Under the pieces are notes generated by a model, which worked only from the letters and a program-made list of their open reading frames with translations, searched no databases and had not been told where the DNA came from. Source: Sulfuritalea sp. (GTDB lineage: Bacteria > Pseudomonadota > Gammaproteobacteria > Burkholderiales > Rhodocyclaceae). From it: DNA of 64,000 nt. The first letter of the stretch is position 1; every line of letters begins with the position of its first letter. Position numbers and translations under genes: made by a program. The stretch lies in contig JADJQA010000010.1 in NCBI GenBank assembly GCA_016712985.1, positions 107,738-171,737 on the forward strand. The letters run 5' to 3'. Below, piece after piece: positions 1 to 8,493 of the stretch.

Positions 1-1265
1 TCCTGGCGGTCGATGACGACCCGGCGAATCTCGGCGTATTGAACGCGGTGCTGAGACCGTATTTTCGCGTTCGCGTGGCCCGCTCGGGCGCCGAGGCGCT
101 GCGCGCGGTGGGCAGCGAGCCCCGCCCCGACCTGATCCTGCTCGACGTGATGATGCCGGAAATGGATGGCTATGCGGTGCTGGCCCGACTGCGCGAATCG
201 CCGGCCGACCGCGACATACCGGTGATTTTCGTCACCGCGATGGATTCCAGCGAAGACGAACGGCGCGGGCTCGAACTCGGCGCCGTCGACTACCTGACCA
301 AGCCGATCACCCCGGCCATCGTGCTCGCCCGCGTGCGCACCCAGCTCGAGGCCAGGCAGGCGCGCGACATGCTGAAGAGATTCAATGCGCAGTTGGTCCA
401 TCAGGTGGATCAAGGCACGCATGCGCTGGAACAGGCGCAACTGCAACTGATGCAGTCGGAAAAGATGGCATCGATCGGCCAGTTGGCGGCGGGCGTGGCG
501 CACGAGATCAACAACCCGATCGGTTTCGTCGGCTCGAATCTCGGCACGCTGACCGGCTATCTGCAAGACATCTTTTCGATCATCGCGGCCTACGAGAAGG
601 CCGAGGCGCTGGCCGGCAATGACGCCGCCTTCGAAGAGGCGCGCAGCCTCCGGAAGACGCTCGACTATGACTACCTCAAGGAGGACATCGCCGGGCTGCT
701 GAGCGAATCAAAGGACGGTCTCGCCCGTGTCCGCAAGATCGTCCAGGACCTCAAGGGCTTCTCCCATGTCAGCGACACGGTGTGGGAATGGGCCGACATC
801 CACCAGGGACTGGATTCGACGCTCAACATGGTCTGGAACGAACTGAAGTACCACTGCACGGTGAGCAAGCGCTACGGTGCGCTGCCGAAAATCCGCTGCC
901 TGCCGTCGCAGCTCAACCAGGTATTCATGAACCTGCTGGTCAATGCCGGTCAGGCCATCACCGACAAGGGCGAGATCACGATTACCACCGAATGCGTCGG
1001 CGATGCCGCCGTTCGGGTCAGCATCGGCGACACCGGCGCGGGCATTGCGCCGGCGACGCTGGCGCGGGTATTCGATCCGTTCTTTACGACCAAGCCGGTG
1101 GGCAAGGGCACGGGACTCGGCTTGTCGCTGACGTGGGGCATCGTCGAACGGCATGGCGGCAAGATCGAGGTGGCGAGCGAAGTCGGCAAGGGCACGACCT
1201 TTACCGTCACGCTGCCGGTGGAACCCAGGGAGGCCGTCGCGCCGCCGGCCGCGACCTCACCATGA
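1..1265 (+). CDS. Receiver-histidine kinase, 5' partial
   Basis: The reading frame is already open at base 3 (L-A-V-D-D-D-P), so the gene starts left of the window; 420 codons are visible. An N-terminal receiver domain carries the acidic pair, the phospho-acceptor Asp in LLDVMMPEMDG and the Lys of YLTKP. A short coiled linker leads to a HisKA-type H-box (GVAHEINNPIGF) and an HATPase domain with N box (NLLVNAGQAI), G1 (GDTGAGI), F box (FDPFFTTK) and G2 (GTGLGLS). No membrane segment is visible, so it is probably cytosolic. By family it is a response-regulator-controlled histidine kinase that phosphorylates a partner receiver. Its stop overlaps the next start (ATGA), so the following genes are likely co-translated. 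Confidence 0.93.
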   Translation, partial: LAVDDDPANLGVLNAVLRPYFRVRVARSGAEALRAVGSEPRPDLILLDVMMPEMDGYAVLARLRESPADRDIPVIFVTAMDSSEDERRGLELGAVDYLTKPITPAIVLARVRTQLEARQARDMLKRFNAQLVHQVDQGTHALEQAQLQLMQSEKMASIGQLAAGVAHEINNPIGFVGSNLGTLTGYLQDIFSIIAAYEKAEALAGNDAAFEEARSLRKTLDYDYLKEDIAGLLSESKDGLARVRKIVQDLKGFSHVSDTVWEWADIHQGLDSTLNMVWNELKYHCTVSKRYGALPKIRCLPSQLNQVFMNLLVNAGQAITDKGEITITTECVGDAAVRVSIGDTGAGIAPATLARVFDPFFTTKPVGKGTGLGLSLTWGIVERHGGKIEVASEVGKGTTFTVTLPVEPREAVAPPAATSP

Positions 1266-2080
1266 CTGCCGAGGACGTCCCTGCGCGCCCCACCTTGCTG
1301 CTGGTCGATGATGAGGACAGCATTCTGTCGTCGCTAAAGCGCCTGCTGCGCCGGGAGGCCTATCGGGTGGTCACCGCCAACGGCGGCCAGGCCGGGCTCG
1401 ATGAACTGGCCCGCGGTCGCGTGGATGTCATCGTCTCCGGCCAGCGCATGCCGGACATGAGCGGCGTCGACTTCCTGCGTCAGGCCAAGGAGCTTTATCC
1501 CGATACGCTGCGCATGGTGCTCTCGGGTTATGCGGACCTGAAAAGCATTACCGATGCCATCAACGAAGGCGCGATCTACAAGTTCCTTTCCAAACCGTGG
1601 GATGACGACGCGCTCAAGGCCGAGATCGACGATGCCTTCCGCCGCAAGGCGTTGCAGGACGAGAACCGGCGCCTGAGCCGAGAGTTGCAGACAGCCAACA
1701 CCGAGCTGATCCGGGTGAACGCCCAGTTGCAGCAAGCGCTGGATGTCCAGCGGCAGCGCACCGAACTCGGCGAGGCGGCACTGACCGCGACCCAGGAAAT
1801 CGTGAACTGCGTGCCGCTGCCGATACTCGGTGTCGACTCCGACGGCCTGCTGGTATTTGCCAATGCCGCGGCGGCAAAGCGCTTCGCGCGCCGCGCGTTG
1901 CTGGGCGCCACGGTCGCCGAGGCGCTGCCGGCCGAGCTTGCGGACCTGGTGGCGCAAGGGCGCGGCGAAGCGATGCTGCTGATGGACGAAGACGCCTGGC
2001 GGGTAAGCTGCCACGCCGTCGATTCGATCATGCAGCAGCGCGGCTATCTGTTGATCTTCATGCCGGACCTGACTCCATGA
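1262..2080 (+). CDS. Response regulator lacking phospho-Asp, with PAS-like domain
   Basis: A 272-residue protein that starts inside the kinase stop (ATGA overlap). Residues 11-130 form a receiver of the type usually paired with HD-GYP or HDOD outputs: VDDED acidic pocket, conserved Ser in MVLSGYAD, Lys in FLSKPWD. At the acceptor position, where the family has Asp before Q-R-M-P, the codon at 1439-1441 is GGC and gives Gly60. A coiled coil (about 145-185) leads to a PAS-like module (about 190-265). It probably works downstream of the kinase, but Asp phosphorylation in the usual way should be impossible. The change is a single base (GAC to GGC), so a base error is possible. Confidence 0.88.
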   Translation: MTAEDVPARPTLLLVDDEDSILSSLKRLLRREAYRVVTANGGQAGLDELARGRVDVIVSGQRMPDMSGVDFLRQAKELYPDTLRMVLSGYADLKSITDAINEGAIYKFLSKPWDDDALKAEIDDAFRRKALQDENRRLSRELQTANTELIRVNAQLQQALDVQRQRTELGEAALTATQEIVNCVPLPILGVDSDGLLVFANAAAAKRFARRALLGATVAEALPAELADLVAQGRGEAMLLMDEDAWRVSCHAVDSIMQQRGYLLIFMPDLTP

Positions 2081-2407
2081 ACACTGACGAACCACCGACT
2101 GTTCCCCTGGCCTCGGTGGCGCCCGGTGCGCGCCTGACGGCCGCCATCCGTGGCGCCGACGGTCAGGTGTTGATGACCGCCGGCAGCCTGCTCACCGAAG
2201 CGGCCCTGGAAAAACTCGCCGCGCGCGGCATCGTCGCCGTTGCGATCGAGATCCAGCGCAGCGAGGCTGAACTGAATGCGGCGCGCGATGCGCTGCGCCA
2301 GCGCCTTGAGCTATCTGTTCCGTCGCTGCGACCGGGATGACGCCGACGGCGCCGCGCAGACGCTGTTCAACGCGGTGCTCGACCGCCGCCTGGAGGATTT
2401 GCAATGA
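2077..2407 (+). pseudogene. Small signalling-associated protein, frameshifted
   Basis: The start overlaps the previous stop (ATGA). The uninterrupted frame gives 87 residues ending at 2340. If one T of the pair at 2306-2307 is removed, the frame continues through RQRLSYLFRRCDRDDADG and ends at the TGA at 2405-2407, which overlaps the ATG of the HDOD gene. Every junction in the operon then becomes an ATGA overlap, which strongly supports a single-base insertion or sequencing error. The corrected protein has about 109 residues. Its N-terminus (LASVAPGARLTAAIRGADG, then a G-x-L-L-T pattern) resembles the short module often found before HD-GYP domains. No enzyme motif is visible and the function is unknown. 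Confidence 0.75.
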
Positions 2408-3252
2408 TACCGCCCAGTCTTGCAGATCTCGTCGACAGTTTGCGCGCCCTGCCGTCCTTGCCGACCGTGGTGATGGAACTTCTGCAGGCCATGGGCGAGG
2501 AGGACGTCGCCATCGACCGGCTGGCACGCGGCATCGGCAACGACCAGGCGCTGGCGGCGCGCACCCTGCGGGTGGCCAACTCGCCGTTTTACGGCGTGCA
2601 GGGAAAGATCGACACCATCGCCGAAGCGATCACCGTGCTCGGCTTCGTCAATGTCCGCTCGCTGGTGACCACCGCGGGCATTGCCACGGCATGGCCGGCC
2701 AGCGTCGGCACGGGATTCGAAGCCAGGGTCTTCTGGCGCCATTGCCTGGGCGTGGCGTCCTGTGCCGAGTCGCTGGCGCGTCATGCCAGGCTGCGCCCGG
2801 AAACGCTGTTCCTGGCGGGACTGCTGCACGACATCGGCCGCCTCGTGCTGGTGGCCACGTACCCGGAAGCCTTTGCCGAAACCTTGCGGCGGCGCGTGCT
2901 CGACGATTGCCCGCCGGTCGAGGCCGAGCGCGCGGTGCTCGGTTTCGATCACGCGCAGATCGGCGGCGCGCTATGCCGCCACTGGCGCATACCCGAGTCG
3001 ATCGCCGACGCCGTCGAACGGCATCATCGGGTGACCCAGGGATCGATTGGCGCGGCGGTCGAGATGGCCGACATCGTCCATGTCGCCGATGTAATGGCGC
3101 ATGCGCTCGACCTGGCGGGCGACGCCGAGGCCATGGTGCCCGCACCGGACGCCGCCGCGTGGCAGCGCCTCGGCCTCGGCGAAGGGAACCTGGGTGCGGT
3201 ACTGGAAAGGGCCGAACACCAGTTCAAGGGTTTTTCGAACATCCTCGGCTGA
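2404..3252 (+). CDS. HDOD-domain signalling protein
   Basis: A 282-residue protein with an HDOD domain at about residues 10-205. It shows the LPSLPTVVMELL opening, the N-D-Q-A-L-A-A-R-T-L-R-V-A-N segment and LLHDIGRLVL, which keeps part of the HD signature. HDOD proteins are non-enzymatic relatives of HD phosphohydrolases used as scaffolds or outputs in signal transduction. It is the last gene of the coupled cluster and so the probable output of the kinase and receiver pair. The ATG overlaps the corrected stop of the previous gene. Confidence 0.9.
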   Translation: MIPPSLADLVDSLRALPSLPTVVMELLQAMGEEDVAIDRLARGIGNDQALAARTLRVANSPFYGVQGKIDTIAEAITVLGFVNVRSLVTTAGIATAWPASVGTGFEARVFWRHCLGVASCAESLARHARLRPETLFLAGLLHDIGRLVLVATYPEAFAETLRRRVLDDCPPVEAERAVLGFDHAQIGGALCRHWRIPESIADAVERHHRVTQGSIGAAVEMADIVHVADVMAHALDLAGDAEAMVPAPDAAAWQRLGLGEGNLGAVLERAEHQFKGFSNILG

Positions 3253-4096
3253 CCATGCCCGACCGGATGGAGGCTGAATCGGTCGCCGTCTTTTCCATGG
3301 TTCAACCGACTATGACAATGTTTTTCGCATCCTCATCGCCCGTTTCACGGACGCGATGAATTTGGTCATTCGCGCACGTAGGCGAATTCCGGCAATGGAG
3401 ATACCTATTGCAGGAGCGCGAACACTCCCTCTCCCCCCTTGCGGGCTACCGTATGCACACAAGTTCCCTCTCCCCTTGCGGGCTAGCGTATGCACACATC
3501 TCTCCCGTCATTCCGGCGCAGGCCGGAATCCAGTGGACGGGGACCGCAAAACATCGATTTACCCTGTATGTCTTGGCTTTTCTTGCCGAAGACCGTCCCG
3601 AAGTCCATCGCCTCAGCCCTTCTGGACCCCGGCTTTCGCCGGGGAGACGGTGCCGTTGAGATGTGTGCATACGGTAGCCCACACGGGGAGAGGGGTGGAA
3701 AATCAACTGCTTGCGAGGTCGTGTGGATACGTTAGCCCCCGGCCCCTCTCCCGCAGGGGGGAGAAGTTGTTCGCGGCAATCGGTACGAACATTTCAAGAA
3801 ATAGCCTTAAAGGATCCTGCGGTCGGAGTTCCCATAGTAATCACGGATGAGCGAATGATTTCCTTCGAGTCATTCAACCCGTTGACAGAACCTGTGGCAA
3901 ATCCTGCCCGAGAAGCACTCGGTCGCAACAGCATTGAATTGCCGGTAACAGAGGCACGTCTCTGGATTCGCTCAACCCACGGCAGCAGGTCCAGGAAATG
4001 CGGGTAGGATCGAACGACGTGTCCGCAATAAAGCCGCGTGAACCTTTCGTGGCATGGGACTCGCAGTATTGATTGCGGATGCGATCCAGGCGGGTT
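3253..4096. other. Non-coding interval between convergent operons
   Basis: No convincing gene is present: the frames that stay open on both strands have no recognisable protein and run through repeats. The left half (3424-3757) is repeat-derived, with copies of a CCTCTCCCC...GGGCTA.CGTATGCACACA unit around smaller palindromes. The right half (about 3830-4096) shows nothing I can name. The sigma-E locus normally continues from the glutaredoxin gene into lepA, but lepA is not here. Confidence 0.7.
3467..3693. repeat. Nested inverted-repeat element, MITE/REP-like
   Basis: The outer arms at 3467-3502 and 3658-3693 are inverted copies, 36 bases with about four mismatches. Inside them lie two inverted palindromic units: 3506-3533 (CATTCCGGCGCAGGCCGGAAT core) and 3622-3649 (CCCCGGCTTTCGCCGGGG core). 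A further direct copy of the outer arm lies at about 3427-3462 and a diverged one near 3716-3757. The central part (3540-3620) has no transposase. The layout resembles a composite REP or MITE unit. Confidence 0.7.
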
Positions 4097-4342
4097 TTAG
4101 CGGAACGCGCTCAAATACTCACGCACTTTCGCCTCATCCAGAAAGTAGTGGCAGAGCTCGCGACCTTCGCCATCGACCAGAACCGGTACCAGTTCGTTGT
4201 ACTTCGCTTCAAGTTCAGGATCCGCGTCGACATCGAGCACTTCGATCTCGAAATGCGCCTCTCCAGGCTGGCTGCGCAGGCCCTCCAGCGCAGCCAGCAG
4301 GTCGCGGCACAGGTGGCAGTAGTTGCGGCTGAACAGCCGCAA
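4097..4342 (-). CDS. Glutaredoxin-like thioredoxin-fold protein
   Basis: About 81 residues. It begins R-L-R-L-F-S-R-N-Y-C-H-L-C, with a C-x-x-C redox motif in the first 12 residues, followed by a thioredoxin-fold pattern (FEIEVLDVDADPEL, ELVPVLVDG). It belongs to the DUF836 glutaredoxin-like family that commonly follows mucD in Betaproteobacteria. The substrate is unknown. No ATG fits; a TTG at 4342 is the only in-frame candidate after the mucD stop, so the start is uncertain. Confidence 0.82.
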   Translation of the reverse strand: MRLFSRNYCHLCRDLLAALEGLRSQPGEAHFEIEVLDVDADPELEAKYNELVPVLVDGEGRELCHYFLDEAKVREYLSAFR

Positions 4343-4370
4343 CCGTGCTGATCGCCGACCCTCCAATGGC

Positions 4371-5804
4371 TTACTTGTCCGACAAGCCCTTGATGGTGAT
4401 GAAAGTCTGCGCATCGCCGCGCCGCACCAGCAGTGTGATCGTGGCGCTCTTGTCGAAGCCCTGCAGCAGTTCATTGAACTGCGCCAGCGATTTGATCTCC
4501 GTCTGGACCCCCTTGGAGATCAGGGAAAGAATGATGTCTCCGGATCGCAGATCGGTGCGGGTTCCCGCATTTCTGACATCCTCGACGATCAGCCCGTGCT
4601 GGATGCCCAGCGCCCGCTTCTGCTCTACCGTCGGCACCACCAGTACCAGGCCGAGCCGGTTGGCTGCCTGTGGCTCTGAGGGCTTGCCGCCACGACTGGC
4701 GCTACGCGTGCCTGCCTCATCGTCCGGTATCTCGCCGACGCTCACGTTGAAATCTCGGGTTGCACCCTTGCGCCAGATCTGAACGACAACCTTGCTGCCA
4801 GGCCGGGTGGCTCCCACCATGCGCGGCAGATCGCTGGACTCGGCCACCGCCTTGCCATCGAAGCGGAGAATGACATCGCCGACTTCAATCCCGGCCTTGT
4901 CAGCCGCCGTTCCTTTCTCGACCGAGGCCACCAGCGCACCCTGAGCCTTGCCCAGACCGAAGGACTCCGCGAGGTCCTTGCTCACCTCCTGGATGCCGAT
5001 GCCCAGACGGCCGCGGCTGACTTTGCCTTTTGCCTTCAACTGGCTCTGGATGTCCATCGCCAGATCGATCGGAATCGCAAAGGACAAGCCCATCGAGCCG
5101 CCGGAACGCGAGTAGATCTGCGAGTTGATGCCAACCACCTCGCCTTTCAGGTTGAACAGCGGCCCACCGGAGTTGCCGGGATTGATTGCCACGTCGGTCT
5201 GGATGAAGGGCACGAAATTCTCGTGGGCCAGCGAACGTCCCTTGGCACTGACGATGCCGGCGGTCACCGTGTTCTCGAGGCCGAAGGGCGAGCCGATCGC
5301 CGCCACCCATTCGCCGACCTTGAGCTTGGCCGAGTCGCCGAGCTTCACCACCGGCAGATTATTGGCCTCGATCTTGATCAGCGCCACGTCGGTGCGCTTG
5401 TCGGCGCCCAGCACCTTGGCCTTGTACTCGCGCTTGTCGATGAGTTTCACCAGTACCTCGTCGGCGCCATCGACCACATGCGCATTGGTCAGGATGTGTC
5501 CATCGGCGCTGATGATGAAACCGGAACCGAGCGAACGGTTCTTGAATTCCTGTGGCGCGCCGGGGCTGTTCGGGATCTGGCCCGGGAAGAAGCGACGCAG
5601 CAACTCCTGCATCGATTCGTCTCCCTCGAACGGGAACGGCTGGCCGCCGCGGCGTCCCTTGATAATCTGGGTGGTGCTGATATTCACCACGGTGGCGCCC
5701 TGCTTTTCGACCAGTTCGGTGAAGTCGGGCAAATCGGCGGCGCGCGTCTGCGATGCCAGCAGCGAGGACAATGCCAATACGAGCGAGACGAGGAGTTTCT
5801 TCAT
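4371..5804 (-). CDS. mucD: Periplasmic Do/DegQ-type serine protease
   Basis: A 477-residue protein with a signal peptide (residues 1-22, cut after ...SQTRA). The trypsin-like protease domain has the triad His109 (TNAHVV), Asp139 (RTDVAL) and Ser212 (GNSGG). Two PDZ domains follow at about 250-345 and 375-470. It degrades or refolds damaged envelope proteins in the periplasm. As last member of the sigma-E operon it is expected to damp the response by removing inducing misfolded porins. It overlaps the stop of rseC by four bases. Confidence 0.95.
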   Translation of the reverse strand: MKKLLVSLVLALSSLLASQTRAADLPDFTELVEKQGATVVNISTTQIIKGRRGGQPFPFEGDESMQELLRRFFPGQIPNSPGAPQEFKNRSLGSGFIISADGHILTNAHVVDGADEVLVKLIDKREYKAKVLGADKRTDVALIKIEANNLPVVKLGDSAKLKVGEWVAAIGSPFGLENTVTAGIVSAKGRSLAHENFVPFIQTDVAINPGNSGGPLFNLKGEVVGINSQIYSRSGGSMGLSFAIPIDLAMDIQSQLKAKGKVSRGRLGIGIQEVSKDLAESFGLGKAQGALVASVEKGTAADKAGIEVGDVILRFDGKAVAESSDLPRMVGATRPGSKVVVQIWRKGATRDFNVSVGEIPDDEAGTRSASRGGKPSEPQAANRLGLVLVVPTVEQKRALGIQHGLIVEDVRNAGTRTDLRSGDIILSLISKGVQTEIKSLAQFNELLQGFDKSATITLLVRRGDAQTFITIKGLSDK

Positions 5805-6247
5805 GATTTTTCCTTGAAACGTACTTCCATGGTTTGAACTTGCAACAAAAACATATCGCCATCGCGACGTGCACGCATCTCATTGCCGCGCAGCAGAGCA
5901 AGGCCGCAACCCAGGCCGGCAAGCGTTCCCATCACCGCCCACCCGTCACCTGCCAGCGCCTGCCCGATGACTGCGCCGGCGACGGCCAGCAACAGCGGCA
6001 GCACATAGGAGGCCAGCGCCGCGCGCCAGACCGTGCCTTCGGCCACGGCCAGTTGCACATGGTCGCCGACGCTGGCCCCGATTCGATTCTCCAAACGATA
6101 GCGGCGGGGTCCCGCTTTCAGACCAAGCAGGCCTTCCTGACATGCGTCCGTGGTCTTGCAACTGCCACAGTTAGGGGCGCGACCGGGAACTTCAACCCAT
6201 GCATCCCTGCCGGATATTCCGACTACGACAGCGTCGCACTGGCTCAT
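5801..6247 (-). CDS. rseC: SoxR-reducing/RseC family membrane protein
   Basis: 148 residues. The N-terminal half has a cysteine cluster (NCGSCKTTDAC) typical of RseC/MucC. Two hydrophobic segments lie at about residues 77-95 and 100-118 in the inner membrane. RseC family members modulate sigma-E signalling and, in some bacteria, SoxR reduction. The position between rseB and mucD matches the usual operon order. Confidence 0.9.
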   Translation of the reverse strand: MSQCDAVVVGISGRDAWVEVPGRAPNCGSCKTTDACQEGLLGLKAGPRRYRLENRIGASVGDHVQLAVAEGTVWRAALASYVLPLLLAVAGAVIGQALAGDGWAVMGTLAGLGCGLALLRGNEMRARRDGDMFLLQVQTMEVRFKEKS

Positions 6248-6301
6248 TTGCGCCTCTGCTCGATGCCGTCGCCGAGGCGCCTGACGGCGAGCGCCGGGAC
6301 C

Positions 6302-7204
6302 TCACCCATGACCAACAGCCGATGCTCGCCCAGTTGACGCCGGTATTACATTGACCGGGCCGACAGAGGACACCGCCTCTGCTTCTCCGGCCGCACCGCC
6401 TGGCTCGATAAACACCGAGATCGATGCCAAACCATCCGAAAACACCACATGCAGACTCTCCGGGTTCTCGGGGGCCGCCTGCCGCTTCATCGCGGCGACC
6501 CTGCGAAAACCAGGCAGCATGCTACGGAAAATCCAGCCGATATCCTCGGACTTGAGTTCAGTCGTCCGCACCTGCTGCACCCGCACCCGCTCTCTGTCGA
6601 AACGGGGCTTCAGCGCCTCCTGTTCAAGCGGACCGCCGATCTTGACTTGCGTGAAGGCAAAGGACTCGAGGGTCTCGCCACGCGCGCCAAGCAGGTTCGC
6701 CTTCAGCAGCAAACCACTGGCGACATCCATCCAGAACTCATGGCCATAGCGCAGCTCGTCGCGCGGCTGCAGAAACACGGCGCGGCTCATCACGCCTGCA
6801 ACCCGTCCCTGTTCACCGCCACGAATTTCGTAGAACTCCGGCAAGCTGCCCAAACCGGCGGGCAGCAAGGCCGGAAACCGGCGCTGGCTTGAACGGTTTT
6901 CAATGATGACGAGCTTTTCCTCCGGGAGAAAGCATTTGACTTCGCTGCCGGCACGGGTGACCTCGCGCGGGCTGCCGTCGAGCGCCTCGATTCGTTCCAC
7001 CTCGATCCCATTGACCAGCGAATGCGCAATGTGCGAGGTATCCACCCTGCCGCCGCTGCGATAAACGAAGGTGCCGCTGTAGGTCAGTTGCCGCGATCCT
7101 TGCGCGATGCGCTGCAGCAGTGTCAGGCCATCCTCCGCCAGGGCCGGCGTCGGCGCCAGCAGGATCGCCAACAGGGCCAGCCAGGGCGTGGGAAGCCCAA
7201 GCAT
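6302..7204 (-). CDS. rseB: Sigma-E regulatory protein RseB/MucB
   Basis: 300 residues with a clear signal peptide (1-23, ending ...TPALA). The protein is periplasmic and has the MucB/RseB two-domain plan: a lipoprotein-carrier-like N-terminal fold (to about 200) and a smaller C-terminal domain (GFRRVAAMKR onward). It binds RseA and shields it from regulated proteolysis, and it senses mislocalised lipopolysaccharide or lipoprotein. The start overlaps the last base of rseA, suggesting translational coupling. Confidence 0.92.
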   Translation of the reverse strand: MLGLPTPWLALLAILLAPTPALAEDGLTLLQRIAQGSRQLTYSGTFVYRSGGRVDTSHIAHSLVNGIEVERIEALDGSPREVTRAGSEVKCFLPEEKLVIIENRSSQRRFPALLPAGLGSLPEFYEIRGGEQGRVAGVMSRAVFLQPRDELRYGHEFWMDVASGLLLKANLLGARGETLESFAFTQVKIGGPLEQEALKPRFDRERVRVQQVRTTELKSEDIGWIFRSMLPGFRRVAAMKRQAAPENPESLHVVFSDGLASISVFIEPGGAAGEAEAVSSVGPVNVIPASTGRASAVGHG

Positions 7205-7707
7205 CAGCGTCGCTCGCCCGATGCAGCCACGGTGCGGATATTGCGAGCGCCGCTAACGACGGCACCGCCCGGGGCGTAGGCCTGATGGGCCAGCAAATAC
7301 TCCTGCAGGCGCGGTGTCGACTGCACCTGCGCAACCACCGGTTCCTGCTTAGCGCCAGCCAGCCCCGCGGTCCCGGTCGGCATTCCATTGCCGACCGGCG
7401 CCAGTGCCAGCCAGGCAACCAGCGCGACGCCTGCCACCGATGCCGCGAGCGCCAGTGCCGGCCGCTGCCATTCAGGGCGGGGCTTCCGCGCCGGAGCCAT
7501 CACCGTTGGTTCCACCTCAATCGCCGCCATCACTCGTGCCGTGACATCGATGCCCAGACCGCGTTCGCCGCGCAAGGCAGCGCCGATCAATTGGCAATCG
7601 CACCATTCGCTGCGCAGTTCCGGGCTGCGACGCAGCGCGCGAAATGCCTCCACGATCTCGTGGTCTTCGAGTTCTCCATCCATCAGTGCCGAAAGCCGTG
7701 TCTTCAT
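7204..7707 (-). CDS. rseA: Anti-sigma-E factor RseA
   Basis: 167 residues. The N-terminal cytoplasmic anti-sigma domain (SALMDGELEDHEIVEAF, CDCQLIGAALRG) is followed by one membrane helix at about 86-108 and a periplasmic tail. It holds RpoE inactive at the membrane until cleaved by DegS/RseP-type proteases. It lies four bases downstream of rpoE. Confidence 0.92.
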   Translation of the reverse strand: MKTRLSALMDGELEDHEIVEAFRALRRSPELRSEWCDCQLIGAALRGERGLGIDVTARVMAAIEVEPTVMAPARKPRPEWQRPALALAASVAGVALVAWLALAPVGNGMPTGTAGLAGAKQEPVVAQVQSTPRLQEYLLAHQAYAPGGAVVSGARNIRTVAASGERR

Positions 7708-7711
7708 GTGC

Positions 7712-8311
7712 TCACCATCTTTTGTCTGGGGCCGAATCGACCAAAGGCCTCAATTTCTCTGAAATCGCGTCGCGGGCGCGGAAAATCCGCGAACGCACCG
7801 TGCCAATCGGGCAATCCATCACTTGCGCAATTTCCTCGTATGACAAACCCTCGATCTCGCGCAGCGCAATTGCCGTGCGCAACTCTTCCGGCAGGGCTTC
7901 CATCGCCGCGTTTACCGTCTGGCCGATCTGCTTCGTCATCAGCAGCCGCTCGGGGGTGTCGTTGTCGCGCAGCAATTCGGCGTCGTCATAGGCCTCCGCC
8001 TCCTCACTGTCGACACCGCTGGTCACCGAAGCGCGCCGGCCATGTGTCATCAGCCAGTTCTTCGCGGTATTGACTCCAATCCGGTAAAGCCAGGTGTAAA
8101 ACGCGCTGTCATTGCGAAAACCTGGCAAGGCTCGATAGGCTCGGATGAAACTGTCCTGAACAATATCCTCCACTTCCGCCGCATCCCGCACCATGCGCGA
8201 AACCAGACGCGCAAGCTTGCGCTGGTACTTGGCAACCAGCAGGCCGAAAGCCTGCTTGTCACCCGCCTGAACCCGCTCGACCAGGACTCGGTCTGCTTCG
8301 CGATCTCCCAT
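7712..8311 (-). CDS. rpoE: ECF sigma factor RpoE (sigma-E/AlgU)
   Basis: 199 residues with the standard ECF layout: region 2 (DIVQDSFIRAYRAL, then FYTWLYRIGVNTAKNWL) and region 4 with its helix-turn-helix (EGLSYEEIAQVMDC, IGTVRSRIFRAR). It directs RNA polymerase to envelope-stress promoters. The operon order rpoE-rseA-rseB-rseC-mucD is complete. I could not find a clear autoregulatory GAACTT/TCTGA promoter in the 182-base divergent gap to nadB. Confidence 0.96.
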   Translation of the reverse strand: MGDREADRVLVERVQAGDKQAFGLLVAKYQRKLARLVSRMVRDAAEVEDIVQDSFIRAYRALPGFRNDSAFYTWLYRIGVNTAKNWLMTHGRRASVTSGVDSEEAEAYDDAELLRDNDTPERLLMTKQIGQTVNAAMEALPEELRTAIALREIEGLSYEEIAQVMDCPIGTVRSRIFRARDAISEKLRPLVDSAPDKRW

Positions 8312-8493
8312 GGATCTTGTATTCCCGCCAGATCAAAAATGCGCGGCTTCAAACTTGACCGCAAGCGAGTATAACAAGGCACTCCATGCACATTCTCTGC
8401 TGCTCCGGCAGAGGCAACCCCGAGCCGTTGCCACCAGTGACCCGAGCCCATTCAAATAGTTCCACACCCCTGGCAGTGATATAGTCCGGCCCC

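Noticed and set aside
3253..4096. Small protein genes in the repeat region (frames at 3356-3850 and 3711-4007)
   Set aside because: They run through inverted repeats, have no ribosome site and no recognisable product.
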